From the NCBI GenBank assembly GCA_944377825.1, contig CALWGA010000040.1, forward strand, positions 1-55,768: a stretch of DNA of 55,768 nucleotides, read 5' to 3'. Each line of letters opens with the position of its first letter. The first letter of the stretch is position 1. A program made the translations under genes and the position numbers. Shown here piece by piece: positions 24,289 to 33,377 of this stretch. This stretch comes from an uncultured Clostridia bacterium (GTDB lineage Bacteria; Bacillota; Clostridia; Christensenellales; UBA1242). The notes beneath the pieces were generated by a model, which saw only the letters and a list, made by a program, of their open reading frames with translations, was not told where the DNA came from and ran no database searches.

Positions 24289-26712
24289 GTGTTAGATAAG
24301 AAATATAACGCACAATAAAAAGAAGCAAAGTGGCAAAAGTATTGGCAGGAGAATGGCATATACAAATTTGACCCAAAGTCATCTAAACCAACCTTCTCCA
24401 TCGACACGCCACCACCAACGGTAAGTGGAAAACTTCACATTGGGCATATTTCTGGTTTCACGCAGGCGGATATGATTGCGCGTTATCATCGTATGCAAGG
24501 CAAAAATCTTTTTTATCCACTTGGATTCGATAATAATGGACTTCCAACAGAATTATTGGTAGAAAAAGAGAAAAAAATTCGCGCTCACACTCTGCCACGT
24601 GAAGAATTCACTCAAATTGCACTTGATTTAGTTTCTAAGTATAATCAATCCTATCGTGACATGATGGTTAAGGCGGGTATGTCTTGCGATTTAGATTTGG
24701 GATATAACACGATTGATAAGAAAAGCCAAAAGACAAGCCAAAAATCCTTTATTGAACTTGCGAAAAAGGGGATTGCATATCGCGAAAATAAGCCGTCGCC
24801 ATGGTGTTGCAAGTGCCGAACAAGTGTGGCGACCGCTGAACTTGAAGATAAGGAACTCGACAGCGTGTTTAACTATTTGAACTTCAAATTAGCCGACGGC
24901 TCTGGAACTATTCCTATTGCCACAACGCGTCCAGAGTTTTTGCCAGCATGCGTGGCTATCTTTGTTAATCCAGAGGATGAAAGATACAAAAATCTCATCG
25001 GCAAGAAGGTTAAAGTGCCTCTTTTTGAAGAGAATGAGGTGACCGTGCTCGCAGACAGCAAAGTAGGAATTGATAAGGGAACAGGAATCGTTATGTGTTG
25101 CACTTTCGGTGACCAGACCGACGTTGAGTGGTGGAAAGAATATAATCTTCCGCTCAAGCAGGCCATTGACGAGGGCGGTAGGATGACAGAAATCGCTGGT
25201 AAATATGCTGGCATGAAGGTGCTTGAGGCGAGAAAAGCGGTCATTGAAGATTTGAAAGCGCAGGGCTATATCTATAAACAAGAGCCGATTAAACACTCTG
25301 TGAAAGTGCATGAAAGATGCGAAGAGCCTATTGAGTTTCTATCAAAAAAGCAGTGGTTTATCAAAACCTCCACGCCAGAACTTAAAAAGAAATGGGCAGA
25401 ACTTGGCGACGAACTTGTTTGGCATCCAGAGAGCATGAAAGTGCGATATATGACTTGGGTGAACAACCTAAATCAAGATTGGTCAATCTCTCGCCAGCGC
25501 TATTTTGGTGTGCCATTCCCTGTGTGGTATTGTGCTGATTGTGGCGAGCCTATCTTTGCCGACGAAAGCGATTTGCCAGTCAATCCATTAAGAGATAAGC
25601 CAAAAACTAAAAAATGTTCAAAGTGCGGTTGCGTGGAATTTGTGCCAGAAAGCGATGTTATGGACACATGGGCTACATCTTCAGTCACACCTCAAATCAA
25701 CTGCAACTGGGCAGATGACGAAGAAGGATGCAAAAAGCGTATGCCAATGGATATGCGTTTCTGTGGACGTGATATAATCACCACTTGGAGTCTTAGAACG
25801 ATAATCAAAGCCTACTATCACCAAAATTGCCTGCCTTGGAAGATGCTTATAGTCAATGGCTGGGTTATGGCTGACAAAGGCATAAAGATAAGCAAACATC
25901 TATCTAATTCAAAAATGGACCTTCAAGATTTACTTTCAACCTATGGCGCTGATGTCATAAGGTATTGGTGCGCAATCGGTGCGTATGGCAGAGATGTTAT
26001 GTTCAGCGATGATGGACTAAAAGATGGCTACAAACTTTTGAATAAACTTTGGAACGCGTCAAAATTTGTGCTGTCATTCCTTGAAAATTACACTCCGAAA
26101 AAGCCGAAAAAGATTTTGCCGATGGATAGGTATATCATGCATAAGTTTAATGATGCCTACAAAAGAACGTGCGCGCAATACGATAATGTTGAAATGGGCT
26201 ATGCTAAGGCAGAGATTGAAAAATTCTTCTGGAACTTCTGCGATAACTATATAGAACTTGCTAAAAATCGTCTATATAAGCCAGAAATTTACGGCGAAGA
26301 TGCAAAAGAGTCGGCACAGTGGGCTTGCTATAATGTGCTTCTGGGTATGCTTAAACTCTTTGCCATCACAATGCCACATATAACAGAAGAAATCTATCAA
26401 GATTATTTCAGAAAGTTTGAGAAAGAAAAGAGTATCCATCTTTGCATATTAAAACCTATTGAAATTGAAAAAGAAGAAAATATTATTGAAAATGGCGATG
26501 AGGTTTTGGAAATCGTTTCAAAAGTAAGGCAATTTAAAAGTGAGAATAAACTCAGCCTTAAAACCGAAATTGAAAATATGACAATACAAAGCGAAAAAAT
26601 TGACTTTATAAAAGAGTGCGAGGACGACATCAAAGCGGTGACATCCGTTCGCGAACTTGAGTATAAAACAGGCAAATTTGATGTTAAAATTGGCAAAGTG
26701 ATTGAAGAATAA
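24289..26712 (+). pseudogene. valS: Valyl-tRNA synthetase (archaeal-like type) with an in-frame TAA at codon 10
   Basis: AAGGAG stands 5 bases before a GTG at 24289 that starts VLDKKYNAQ; the next codon is TAA (24316-24318), and the same frame then runs on without a break for nearly 800 codons (KEAKWQKYWQENGIYKFD and onward). HIGH is at residues ~50-53 (VSGKLHIGHI); the signature loop is KISKH instead of KMSKS (residues ~531-535). GFDNNGLPTE and WSISRQRYFGVPFPVWYC place it with the archaeal/Rickettsia-like ValS rather than the usual bacterial form. The ATG at 24472 would lack HIGH. The frame being otherwise intact suggests a very recent mutation, an assembly error or recoding. Confidence 0.85.
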
Positions 26713-26771
26713 AATCTATCTTAAAATTTTTATCCAAAGTCACTTTAAACTAACTAAAAACAAACATAATT

Positions 26772-26798
26772 AAAAGGGGTGCTGACGCACTCTTTTTT
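26772..26798 (+). terminator. Intrinsic terminator after valS
   Basis: The stem AGGGGTGC/GCACTCTT with G-U pairs has a TGAC loop and a T6 run. Confidence 0.75.
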
Positions 26799-26937
26799 GT
26801 TGTTTAAGTTTTGGTCATTTGAAATAAGTTATATGGTGTTAGGTTAAAAAAATAATTTAAAATAATGGTATATTTTTCTTATTTTAAAGCAAAATATTAG
26901 TAACAAGGAAACATCCTTGGAAAACGGGAGGTAAACT

Positions 26938-27087
26938 ATGTTCGGAAAGAAAAAAGCGTCGAAAAAATGCAACGCGAATTCTGAAGCATCCAGCGAGAAT
27001 GCTTCAAGAGCAAAGAACTGTGAAGCAGGAAAAGAAGCAAAATCTTGCAAAAACTGCAAAGGTTCTAGTGCAAAAAACTGCAAATAG
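26938..27087 (+). CDS. Small Cys/Lys-rich peptide (49 residues)
   Basis: The gene begins MFGKKKASKKCNANSEASSE and ends in NCKGSSAKNCK. It has 49 residues, 5 Cys (11, 28, 37, 40, 48) and 14 Lys, with the triplet KNC repeated three times. GGGAGG lies 6 bases before the ATG, a small hairpin (CAAGGA-AACA-TCCTTG) lies just before that, and a strong terminator follows 14 bases after the stop, so it looks like a true expressed gene. I do not recognise the family. The Cys could bind metal; no radical-SAM or export gene is next to it that would make a RiPP likely. Confidence 0.75.
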   Translation: MFGKKKASKKCNANSEASSENASRAKNCEAGKEAKSCKNCKGSSAKNCK

Positions 27088-27100
27088 TTGTTTCTCGTAG

Positions 27101-27128
27101 AAAAAGAACGCAAGTCGCGTTCTTTTTT
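27101..27128. terminator. Bidirectional terminator between the small peptide gene and the RluA gene
   Basis: The stem AAAGAACGC/GCGTTCTTT has a 5-base loop, with a T run on the plus side overlapping the stop codon of the minus-strand gene and an A run on the other side. Confidence 0.85.
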
Positions 27129-28098
27129 ATTTCAATTTTTTCAGCACAGATTTAAAATCTTTTGGATATGGAACGCCGAAAACAAAGTCTTTATCTAGTT
27201 CATTATTGTGAAATTTGATTTTTTTAAGATGCAAATAACTATGATTGTATAGGTCGTTTATTCCATAAATTTTATCGCCGATAAGTGGGTGGTTTATCGA
27301 AGAAGCGTGAAGGCGTATTTGATGAGTTCTGCCTTTAAAAATCTCCGCTTTAACAAACGTGAGAGAGTAGTTCTCTTTTACAATTTTTCTTTTATCTTTC
27401 ACATTAAGTGCGATTTTATTTATGACCATGCGAAAATTCCTATTAATCTTACACTTAAAATTTAAAAATTTCACATCTTTCAAGTTACAAAGTGGGGTGA
27501 AAGTGGTTTTTGCGTATTGACCAAAAGGCGAAACGATGCGTTTGCGATTGTTTATTCCATTTTCAATCACTGTGTAGATAGGTGCTTCCACAACTGTTTT
27601 CTTTGTCATATTGCCATGGCAAATGGCATAATATTCCTTTTCGATGTTCACCGTGTTTTGATAGGTTATTGTGTCTTTTGCAACAAGGATAAGCCCTGAT
27701 GCGTCTTTATCCAGCCTATTCATAATCCTAAGCGTGAAATTGTCGTCGTCTATATACGCGCAAATCATGCCTGCAAGGTTGTTGTGATAGTGACTGCGCG
27801 ATGGGGTGGTGGGAAGAAGGGCAGGCTTGTTGACAACAAGGTAGTAGTCATCTTCGTAGACGATGTTGAGTGGAGAGTAAATCTTTTCAATCTCCGTGCC
27901 TTTAAATGGATTGCGGTCTATTTTAAGAATGTCGCCAATTTTCAAGTTATGGTCAATATTCACTGCTTTGCCATTTATCATTATCGCGCCAAAATATGAG
28001 CGAAGGTTTTTGATAAAATGCTCACTGAAATTCTTTTGTTTCAAACATATATAGACGCTGTCATAATCTTTTTCGATTTTTATCTCTAAGTATTTCAT
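27127..28098 (-). CDS. RluA-family 23S rRNA/tRNA pseudouridine synthase
   Basis: One of only two minus-strand genes; 323 residues. An N-terminal S4-like RNA-binding part (MINGKAVNIDHNLKIGDILKI) precedes the catalytic domain with IMNRLDKDASGLILVAK (catalytic Asp) and GRTHQIRLH near the C-terminus. Relative to typical RluD-like enzymes there is an insert of about 35 basic residues before GRTHQIRLH (KFLNFKCKINRNFRMVINK and following). Which uridine it modifies cannot be told. The ribosome binding site is weak (AGG 5 bases upstream). Confidence 0.88.
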   Translation of the reverse strand: MKYLEIKIEKDYDSVYICLKQKNFSEHFIKNLRSYFGAIMINGKAVNIDHNLKIGDILKIDRNPFKGTEIEKIYSPLNIVYEDDYYLVVNKPALLPTTPSRSHYHNNLAGMICAYIDDDNFTLRIMNRLDKDASGLILVAKDTITYQNTVNIEKEYYAICHGNMTKKTVVEAPIYTVIENGINNRKRIVSPFGQYAKTTFTPLCNLKDVKFLNFKCKINRNFRMVINKIALNVKDKRKIVKENYSLTFVKAEIFKGRTHQIRLHASSINHPLIGDKIYGINDLYNHSYLHLKKIKFHNNELDKDFVFGVPYPKDFKSVLKKLK

Positions 28099-28153
28099 AA
28101 CAACCTATTTTAACATTTTTTACAAATATGTCAAAATAAATAAGGCAATTTAC

Positions 28154-28182
28154 TTGACAAAATTTTGCTGTTATTTTATACT
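28154..28182 (+). promoter_or_regulatory. Promoter of pheST
   Basis: TTGACA at 28154-28159, a 17-bp spacer and TATACT at 28177-28182. Confidence 0.7.
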
Positions 28183-28188
28183 ATCCAT

Positions 28189-28424
28189 GTAAAAACGATG
28201 ATGAAAGACTAGTAGGTTTGTCATTTTTCCACAGAGAGCCCTTTTTGCTGAGATAGGGCGAAAAACACAAATTGAATTCACTTTCTAGTTGCTCCTTGAA
28301 CGGAAAACAAGTAGGGGATGTCGCGCGGGCAGGCGTAATTGCTTTAATAAGGTGCCTTTTGGCATGAAATTAGGTGGTACCACGATTTGATAATCGTCCT
28401 AATATTTTGGGGCGATTTTTTTAA
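28189..28424 (+). promoter_or_regulatory. T-box leader of pheST, Phe specifier
   Basis: The leader ends in the T-box sequence AGGTGGTACCACG (28372-28384) and the competing terminator AATCGTCC/GGGGCGATT with a T7 run (28392-28422). Upstream the AGTAG of stem I (28211-28215) and a specifier region GAATTCACT with TTC (28277-28279), a Phe codon, fit the downstream genes. Uncharged tRNA-Phe is expected to favour read-through into pheS. Confidence 0.88.
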
Positions 28425-28462
28425 TGCGAAGTGCCATAGTCGTTTGCTTATAAGGAGAGAAT

Positions 28463-29482
28463 ATGAAAGAAAAACTTGAACAAATTTTAAAAAATGCACA
28501 AAGCGAGATTGAAAAGTGCGACGATGTGAAAAGTCTTGACGAGGTTAGGGTTAAATATCTTGGCAAGCAAGGGGAACTCACAAGCATACTGCGCAATATG
28601 AAGGAAATTCCTCCAGAAGAAAGAAAAATGGTGGGTATGCTTGCAAACAGCGTTAGAGAGCAGGTGGAGAAGGCGCTTGGCGATAAAAATTCCATACTTG
28701 AAGAAGAGGCACTTGCAGAAAGTATGGAGAAGGAAAAGATTGATATAACCATGCCTGGAATTGGCGTGAAAAGGGGTGCATTACATCCACTTACTAGGTT
28801 TAACAACAAGTTTATGGATATTTGTGTTGAGATGGGTTTCACTGTTATTCAAGGACCAGAGATTGACACAGATTACTATAACTTTGAGGCGCTCAACGTG
28901 CCAAAGAACCATCCAGCACGCGATATGCAAGACTCGTTATATATCACTGACAATATTCTCTTGAGAACGCAAACGTCGAATATGCAGGTGCATGCGATGG
29001 AAGAACTTAAACCACCATTTAAGATTGTTTGCCCTGGCAGAGTTTATCGAAATGACGACGACAGTTCGCACTCGCCAATCTTCAATCAGTTTGAAGCGCT
29101 TGTGGTCGACGAAAATGTTGGGCTTAAAGACTTGATGAAGATGATTGACATAATCTTAAAGCGCTTGTTTGGCGAGAATGTTAAGATGCGCGTGCGACCA
29201 TCATACTTTCCTTTCACGGAGCCATCCATTGAAATTGATGCCACTTGCCAGATGTGTCAGGGTAAGGGTTGTTCGCTATGCAAGGGCACAGGCTTATCCG
29301 AAGTGTTCGGCGCGGGCGTGGTCAATCCAAAGGTTTTGGAGATGTCTGGAATCGACAGCAAAAAGTATAGCGGTTTTGCGTTCGGTCCGGGAATTGACAG
29401 AAGCGTTATGGTGACAAATAAAATTCCAAACATCAAATATTTGTTTAGAAATGATATGCGCTTCTTAAAGCAACTACGCTAG
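28463..29482 (+). CDS. pheS: Phenylalanyl-tRNA synthetase alpha subunit
   Basis: The 339 residues start with the coiled-coil tRNA-binding arm (residues 1-90) and continue with the class II core: HPLTRFNNKFMDICVEMGF, GPEIDTDYYNFEALNVPKNHPARDM (motif region), LLRTQTSNMQ, and FAFGPGIDRSVM near the end. It forms an alpha2-beta2 tetramer with PheT. Expression is under T-box control. 138 bases separate it from pheT, more than usual, because a GTAGTATGCA-type repeat lies in the gap. Confidence 0.96.
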   Translation: MKEKLEQILKNAQSEIEKCDDVKSLDEVRVKYLGKQGELTSILRNMKEIPPEERKMVGMLANSVREQVEKALGDKNSILEEEALAESMEKEKIDITMPGIGVKRGALHPLTRFNNKFMDICVEMGFTVIQGPEIDTDYYNFEALNVPKNHPARDMQDSLYITDNILLRTQTSNMQVHAMEELKPPFKIVCPGRVYRNDDDSSHSPIFNQFEALVVDENVGLKDLMKMIDIILKRLFGENVKMRVRPSYFPFTEPSIEIDATCQMCQGKGCSLCKGTGLSEVFGAGVVNPKVLEMSGIDSKKYSGFAFGPGIDRSVMVTNKIPNIKYLFRNDMRFLKQLR

Positions 29483-29512
29483 ATGTTGTTGTGTTATGCT
29501 TGCATACTACAC
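29482..29512 (-). repeat. GTAGTATGCA dispersed motif, copy between pheS and pheT
   Basis: On the minus strand GTGTAGTATGCAAGCATAAC (29512-29493) is followed by ACAACAACAT. The core (29501-29510) matches 42847 and 55441. It immediately follows the pheS stop and sits inside the pheS-pheT operon. Confidence 0.6.
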
Positions 29513-29620
29513 TGTATATAGATTTTGATTTTGCTATAAAGTGAACTAATTTGTAAAAGATAAAAAATTCTATTACTTATTATAATTATAAGAAAATTTC
29601 TATTCTAATAAGGAGACGAT

Positions 29621-32017
29621 ATGAAAATATCATATAACTTTTTGAAAGATTTTGTCGATATCAATGTTTCGCCTGAGGAACTTGCTGAAAAACTCTCCAC
29701 TTCTGGCTTTGAGGTGGAAGAGGTCATATATCAAAACGAGCATTTGCACGATGTGTATGTGGGCAAGATAACAAAAATGGAAAAGCATAAGGATGCCGAC
29801 AAACTTCAAGTCTGCACGGTGGATGTTGGTAGTAAAACTGTGCAAATAATAACATCTGCAACCAACGTTTTTGAAGGTGCAGTTGTTCCTGTGTCGCTTG
29901 AAGGCGCGGACCTATGCAACGGCGTGAAGATTAAGCCGACAAATTTCCGTGGTGTTGAAAGTGACGGCATGTTTTGCTCTGGCGAGGAACTTGGCATCGA
30001 TGAAAACTACATTGAAGGTGGCGGAGTAAATGGTATTTTGATTTTGCCAAACAGCATGAAGATAGGCGAAAAGATTGAAGATGCCTTACTTTTAAACGAT
30101 ATTGTTTTTGACATAAATATCACACCAAACCGACCTGATTGCAACAGCGTTATCGGTATTGCAAGAGAAATTTCGGCAATTTACAATCTTCCAATGAAAG
30201 AGATTGATTATTCTTTTAATACTTGTGGGGAGAATGTGAATGATTATATCTCAGTTGATGTGAAAACGAAAAAATGTCCGCGATATATGGCGGCGTATGT
30301 CAAAGACTTAAAACTCACGCGCTCGCCACTTTGGATGAGGTCGAGACTTTTTGCATGCGGAATTAAGCCGATAAACACCATTGTTGACATCACAAATTAC
30401 ATCCTTCTTGAGCAAGGTCAACCTATGCACGCGTTTGAGTATAAGCATTTAAGTGGTAAAAAGATTATCGTTCGCGACGCTAAAAAGGGCGAAAAGATTG
30501 CGGTTTTGAACGGAAACACCTATGAACTTGATGAGAACGACATGGTTATTGCTGACAGCGAAAAGCCAGTTGTGATTGCAGGCGTTATCGGCGGAGTTAA
30601 TTCTTGCGTTGAGCCTAACACCACGGAAACTGTTTTTGAGTGCGCGGTTTTTGACCTTAAAAGTGTGCGACTTACAAGCAGAAAAATCGGCGTAAGCACC
30701 GACTCTTCACTTCGATATTCAAAGGGCGTATATGTTGACACTCCTATTTGTGCCTTAAAGCGTGCGTTACATTTTGTCGACAAACTGGGCGCTGGAAAGA
30801 TTGTGAACGGCATTATCGATAAGTGCAGTGTGAAAACCAAAAAGCGCTCTTTCACGGCGTCTATGAGTAGAATTGACAGAATTTTAGGTGTGAAGATAGA
30901 GCGAGATAGGGTGCTTCAAATACTAAATAGCCTTGGTCTCAATGCAACTCTCTCAGGCGACAATCTTCATGTTGAGCCACCATACTATCGCGAGGACATC
31001 GAGTGTGAAAACGACATCGCGGAAGAACTCATTCGAATTTATGGATATGATGTCTATAACAATCTTGATGGCGAGGCGTTTGAAAATTCCTCCGTCACAA
31101 TCGGTGCGTATGAACCGCGTTTGGTTTTTGAAAATAATTTGAAGAATGAACTTGTTGATTTCGGTTTCTATGAAACGCTGAACTATTCGCTCTACTCTTC
31201 CACGGCGTGCGAAAAACTTTTGATAAATGACGAAAGAAAGAATGTTATCAAAATAGCAAATCCAATTAGTGAGGAACTTTCAACTGTCAGAACGGTTATG
31301 GCACATGCACTCTTACTTGACATCAAATTTAATCTTTCTGTTGGTAATAAAGATTTGCGTTTCTTTGAGGTGGGCAGGATTTATCTTCCAAAATCTTTGC
31401 CACTCACTGAACTTCCTGTCGAAAATAATCGTCTTTCGATTGCAGTTTGCGAAGATGGGTATAATTTCTTTATGCTCAAAAATGTGGTTGGAAACCTACT
31501 TATCACAACTTCACTAAACTACAAACTTGTTCGCTCCACTGAGCCATATTTGCACAACGGAATGAGTGCGGACATCATTGCCGAAGATGGCAAAAAGGTG
31601 GGGTATTTTGGCAAAATTCATCCAAAAGTTTTGAAAAACTATGATATTTCACACGATGTCTATTATGCCGAACTTGACACTGACTATCTCTCCAGTCTCA
31701 AAGAAAAGACCTACAGCGTGAAAGAGGTTTCAAAGTTTGCTGAGGTGGAAAGGGATATTGCGGTTGTTGTGGATGAGGATGTGACAAATGAGCAAATTTC
31801 GTCTGCCATCAAGTCGGCGTGCGGAAAACTCTTTAATGGCGTCACTCTCTTCGATGTTTACAGAAGCGATAGTCTAGGCGAAAACAAGAAGAGTTTGGCG
31901 TATAAAATTCATCTTTTAAATGAAGAAAAGACGATGACTGCTGACGAAATCAACGCTGTTATCAATAAGGTTTTGAAGAGTTTGGAATATCGCTATAAGG
32001 CAAAACTGCGCGCGTAG
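29621..32017 (+). CDS. pheT: Phenylalanyl-tRNA synthetase beta subunit
   Basis: The protein has 798 residues, the full bacterial length. In order: N-terminal domain (MKISYNFLKDFVDINVSPEE), tRNA-binding EMAP-like domain (KITKMEKHKDADKLQVCTVD, ~45-150), B3/B4 editing domain (RSPLWMRSRLFACGIKPINTIVD), B5 domain, catalytic-like core, and a C-terminal FDX-ACB domain (VSKFAEVERDIAVVVDEDVT) that grips the tRNA-Phe. AAGGAG stands 6 bases before the ATG. Confidence 0.96.
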   Translation: MKISYNFLKDFVDINVSPEELAEKLSTSGFEVEEVIYQNEHLHDVYVGKITKMEKHKDADKLQVCTVDVGSKTVQIITSATNVFEGAVVPVSLEGADLCNGVKIKPTNFRGVESDGMFCSGEELGIDENYIEGGGVNGILILPNSMKIGEKIEDALLLNDIVFDINITPNRPDCNSVIGIAREISAIYNLPMKEIDYSFNTCGENVNDYISVDVKTKKCPRYMAAYVKDLKLTRSPLWMRSRLFACGIKPINTIVDITNYILLEQGQPMHAFEYKHLSGKKIIVRDAKKGEKIAVLNGNTYELDENDMVIADSEKPVVIAGVIGGVNSCVEPNTTETVFECAVFDLKSVRLTSRKIGVSTDSSLRYSKGVYVDTPICALKRALHFVDKLGAGKIVNGIIDKCSVKTKKRSFTASMSRIDRILGVKIERDRVLQILNSLGLNATLSGDNLHVEPPYYREDIECENDIAEELIRIYGYDVYNNLDGEAFENSSVTIGAYEPRLVFENNLKNELVDFGFYETLNYSLYSSTACEKLLINDERKNVIKIANPISEELSTVRTVMAHALLLDIKFNLSVGNKDLRFFEVGRIYLPKSLPLTELPVENNRLSIAVCEDGYNFFMLKNVVGNLLITTSLNYKLVRSTEPYLHNGMSADIIAEDGKKVGYFGKIHPKVLKNYDISHDVYYAELDTDYLSSLKEKTYSVKEVSKFAEVERDIAVVVDEDVTNEQISSAIKSACGKLFNGVTLFDVYRSDSLGENKKSLAYKIHLLNEEKTMTADEINAVINKVLKSLEYRYKAKLRA

Positions 32018-32255
32018 AAACTTTACAAGTTGCTTTATAAAAATTTTACAACTTCTCTTTGTTATTAAATTTCTTTATGGTATTACATGTATATATAATA
32101 TATTTGTGTATACTAATAATACCTATTTAAATACGGCTCATTTACGACAAAAATCGCAAAAAATCTTTTTGGCGTGAATGTTGAAAGTTTTTTAGGCTAA
32201 ATAAAGGATATATTAATTAAAATAAATAAAGGATAATATTAAATAAAGGAGCGAT

Positions 32256-33377
32256 ATGATTTTTCTTGACAATGCGGGAACAACATCGATGTTTAAGGAA
32301 TGTGTGGAAATATATTCTTTTTACGCATGCGATGAGTTCTATAATCCTTCCGCGGTTTCAAGAATAAGCGCCTTTGTGCATGCTAAACTTGATGAGGTTA
32401 GGCGCGATGTGTTAAAAAGACTCGGCGCAATCAAAGGTTCGGTCATCTTCACTGGCGGTGCAACTGAGAGCAACAATCTTGCCATTAAGGGCGCGGTCAA
32501 AAATGGTGACTTTGAGTATGTTTTTTCAAGTGGCGAGCATCCATCTGTCTACAACGTGGCTAGGGCGTTAGAATTGGAAGGGAAAAAGGTTCATTTTGTG
32601 AATTTGGACAAGGATGGGCGTGTCAATCTTAGCGAATTAGAAAAGGTGATAAATAACAAGACAAGGCTTATAAGTTGTATGCTTGTCAGCAACGAAACTG
32701 GCGCGATTAATGATATAAAAAAGATTGTGGAGTTAAAAAATCGTCTTGCTCCAAGGGCGCTTGTTCATGTTGATGCGGTGCAAGGCTTTATGAAGATTCC
32801 TTTTTCGGTGGAAGATTTAGGCGTGGACGTGCTTTCGTTTAGCGCGCATAAATTTCATGGACCGAAGGGAGTTGGTGGGCTTTACATTCGTTCGCTTCAA
32901 CTTATTAAAAACATCATCGAGGGTGGCGGACAGGAGTTTGGGCTTCGCTCTGGCACAGAGAATGTTCCAGGAATTATGGCTATGCAGACCGCACTTTCGA
33001 AGATTGATGTTAAAGAAAATTACAAACATGTTTCAAAATTAAAAGAGAAATTTAACTATATTCTTGAGAATGAAAGTGGCATTAAAGTGCTAGATTTTCA
33101 CGGCTCGCCATACATAGAGGTTTTGATTTTTAGTGGTGTGAAAGGCGAGACCATGCTTCACGCTTTGGAAGAAAAGAGCGTCATTGTTGGTCTTGGCAGT
33201 GCATGTTCGGCGAAAAAGGCAGGGAATAGAATTTTAGAAAATATAGGATATAATAAAGATGAGATTTTGTCCTCTTGTCGAGTTAGTTTCAATGCGTATA
33301 TGAGCGAAAGTGAGATTGAAGAGGCAGGCAAAATTATTGCTATGGTTTACAAGGATATGTTAAAGAGGTTGAGTTAA
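32256..33377 (+). CDS. Cysteine desulfurase (IscS/NifS type), partner of ThiI
   Basis: This PLP enzyme takes sulfur from cysteine and passes it on as a persulfide. The 373 residues show FLDNAGTTSMFKE at the start, GATESNNLAIKG, the PLP lysine in SFSAHKFHGPKGVGGLYI, and the active-site Cys in GLGSACSAKKAGN. The stop overlaps the thiI start (TAATG), which makes tRNA thiolation (s4U8) the obvious destination of the sulfur, the NifZ-ThiI arrangement of Bacillus. The 238-base gap before it holds only AT-rich sequence. Confidence 0.93.
   Translation: MIFLDNAGTTSMFKECVEIYSFYACDEFYNPSAVSRISAFVHAKLDEVRRDVLKRLGAIKGSVIFTGGATESNNLAIKGAVKNGDFEYVFSSGEHPSVYNVARALELEGKKVHFVNLDKDGRVNLSELEKVINNKTRLISCMLVSNETGAINDIKKIVELKNRLAPRALVHVDAVQGFMKIPFSVEDLGVDVLSFSAHKFHGPKGVGGLYIRSLQLIKNIIEGGGQEFGLRSGTENVPGIMAMQTALSKIDVKENYKHVSKLKEKFNYILENESGIKVLDFHGSPYIEVLIFSGVKGETMLHALEEKSVIVGLGSACSAKKAGNRILENIGYNKDEILSSCRVSFNAYMSESEIEEAGKIIAMVYKDMLKRLS

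Noticed and set aside
24316-24318. TAA read as a sense codon (altered genetic code)
   Set aside because: Several neighbours end with TAA at the expected protein ends (for example tsf, frr, efp region genes), and no other in-frame TAA was seen inside conserved genes.
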